Below, one piece after another: positions 5,652 through 6,405 of a stretch of 6,405 nucleotides of DNA. The stretch is from contig JASBVW010000086.1 of NCBI GenBank assembly GCA_029961005.1, positions 1-6,405 of the forward strand, given 5' to 3'. This DNA is from Bacillota bacterium (lineage in GTDB: Bacteria; Bacillota; UBA5301; JASBVW01). The notes beneath the pieces are model-generated. The model was not told the DNA's origin. It did not search any database and worked only from the letters and a program-made list of their open reading frames with translations. The first letter of the stretch is position 1, and each line of letters begins with the position of its first letter. A program made the position numbers and the translations under genes.

Positions 5652-6405
5652 TTTTGCACCTCCGGTTCCAGGCGCACCGCACAGGCCTTGAGCTCCGGAA
5701 TCCGGGCCTCGGGATCCCGCTCGGAGAGGGTCAGGCGGTTGACCGGCGCCTCAGCGTAGTGGAAGGCCATAAAGAGCTCCTCCGGCCGCACGCGCTGGGA
5801 GAGCTTGACCCGGGCCCTGATCCGCCCGCGGCGGGAGGCCATCCAGACCGCATCCCCTTCCTGCAGTCCCAGCCGCTGCGCCGCCTCCGGATTGATCTCC
5901 ACAAAAGGAGCGTTCTGCTGCGTCGCCAACTCCTGGGTCCGCCGGGTCTGCGAGCCGCAGTGGTAGTGGTAGAGCACCCGGCCGGTGAGGAGAGTAAAGG
6001 GGTACTCCTCATCCGGCTCTTCCACCGGCGGGCGGTAAGGAACGGGGAAGAAGCGCCCCCGCCCCCGGGGAAACCCCTCCTGATGGAGGATGGCCGTTCC
6101 AGGGTGCTCCGGGTGGGGGCAAGGCCACTGCAGACCGCCCTCCGCCAAGCGCTGGTAGCTCATCCCGGCGTAGGAAGGCACCAGGTGCGCCAGCTCGGCA
6201 AAGACCTGCTCCGGATCCACCGCCACCTCTCCCCCGCCCAGGTGCGCGAAGAGCTGAGCCAGGATCCACAGGTCCGAGCGCGCCTCCCCTGGTGGGGAGA
6301 GCGCCGGGCGAACCAGCTGCACCCGCCGTTCGGTGCTGGTCACAGTCCCCTCCTTCTCCGGGAGGGCTGCCGCCGGCAGCACCACGTGGGCGCGACGGGC
6401 CGTCT
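5648..6405 (-). CDS. fdhA: Formate dehydrogenase catalytic (alpha) subunit, C-terminal part, cut by the right window edge
   Basis: This is the C-terminal part (about 251 residues) of a molybdopterin (Mo or W) oxidoreductase, most like the catalytic subunit of cytoplasmic formate dehydrogenases that interconvert CO2 and formate. The frame is open to the window edge: TARRAHVVLPAAALPEKEG continues past the GTG at 6385, so that GTG is not the real start. Family landmarks are TERRVQLVRPA with PPGEARSDLWI (end of the catalytic core), then the molybdopterin dinucleotide-binding domain: YPFTLLTGRVLYHYHCGSQT, FVEINPEAAQRLGLQEGD, SRRGRIRARVKLSQRVRP, MAFHYAEAPVNRLT and a final IPELKACAVRLEP. The active-site Sec/Cys and the N-terminal iron-sulfur domains lie outside, so I cannot tell a seleno- from a cysteine enzyme, nor Mo from W. 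The stop overlaps the start of the NuoE-like gene by 4 bases. A related molybdopterin oxidoreductase is possible, but the context favours formate dehydrogenase. Confidence 0.9.
   Translation of the reverse strand, partial: TARRAHVVLPAAALPEKEGTVTSTERRVQLVRPALSPPGEARSDLWILAQLFAHLGGGEVAVDPEQVFAELAHLVPSYAGMSYQRLAEGGLQWPCPHPEHPGTAILHQEGFPRGRGRFFPVPYRPPVEEPDEEYPFTLLTGRVLYHYHCGSQTRRTQELATQQNAPFVEINPEAAQRLGLQEGDAVWMASRRGRIRARVKLSQRVRPEELFMAFHYAEAPVNRLTLSERDPEARIPELKACAVRLEPEVQK
5659..5663 (-). promoter_or_regulatory. Ribosome binding site of the NuoE-like gene, inside the end of fdhA
   Basis: The minus strand reads GGAGGTGCAAAA then ATG, giving a 7-base spacer. The site lies within the last fdhA codons, next to the ATGA overlap, which supports both the chosen start and coupled translation of the two proteins. 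Confidence 0.8.

Noticed and set aside
6383..6385. GTG as a possible start of the formate dehydrogenase reading frame
   Set aside because: The frame stays open upstream to the window edge with family-like residues (TARRAH before VVLPAA), and the preserved part is only the C-terminal third of the family.
1..6405. tRNA, rRNA, CRISPR arrays, insertion sequences, riboswitches
   Set aside because: Reading through both strands I saw no repeats, terminal inverted repeats, transposase frames or conserved RNA elements; coding density leaves only the 75- and 111-base gaps free.

Overview
This is a GC-rich (by eye about 63-65 %) window in which every credible gene lies on the minus strand. It holds five consecutive genes of the Wood-Ljungdahl (reductive acetyl-CoA) pathway. 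In transcription order, from the right edge to the left, they are: the C-terminal part of a formate dehydrogenase catalytic subunit (cut by the right edge); a NuoE-like [2Fe-2S] subunit; a complete Ni-Fe carbon monoxide dehydrogenase (AcsA/CooS family); a complete acetyl-CoA synthase (AcsB); and the N-terminal 263 residues of the corrinoid iron-sulfur protein large subunit (AcsC, cut by the left edge). Strong AGGAGG-type ribosome binding sites, a recognisable sigma-A-like promoter and the acsA-acsB-acsC order suggest an anaerobic, acetogenic or autotrophic sulfate-reducing Clostridia-type Firmicute (Moorella/Ammonifex/Desulfotomaculum-like). The species cannot be fixed from the sequence alone.

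Layout: 5648-6405 formate dehydrogenase C-terminus; 5094-5651 NuoE-like subunit, joined to it by a 4-base ATGA stop/start overlap; 4983-5093 a 111-base gap with a good promoter candidate (TTGGCG, 17 bases, TATATT) and a strong ribosome binding site; 3063-4982 acsA; 17-base gap; 865-3045 acsB; 75-base gap with a small hairpin; 1-789 acsC. All long plus-strand reading frames are shadows of these genes.

How the genes work together: formate dehydrogenase interconverts CO2 and formate, the first step of the methyl branch. The NuoE-like protein probably passes electrons between a nucleotide- or ferredoxin-linked partner and the dehydrogenase. AcsA reduces CO2 to CO, which moves to the A-cluster of AcsB. 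There it joins a methyl group delivered by the corrinoid protein (AcsC with AcsD, the latter not in the window) and CoA to form acetyl-CoA. The window therefore links the entry steps of both branches of CO2 fixation.

Nothing here looks like an unknown type of system. The points worth a second look are the FDH-NuoE module directly ahead of the CODH/ACS operon, a glycine-rich insertion with extra cysteines between the two cysteine pairs of the NuoE-like protein, and spacing differences in AcsA and AcsB from the Moorella proteins as I remember them.
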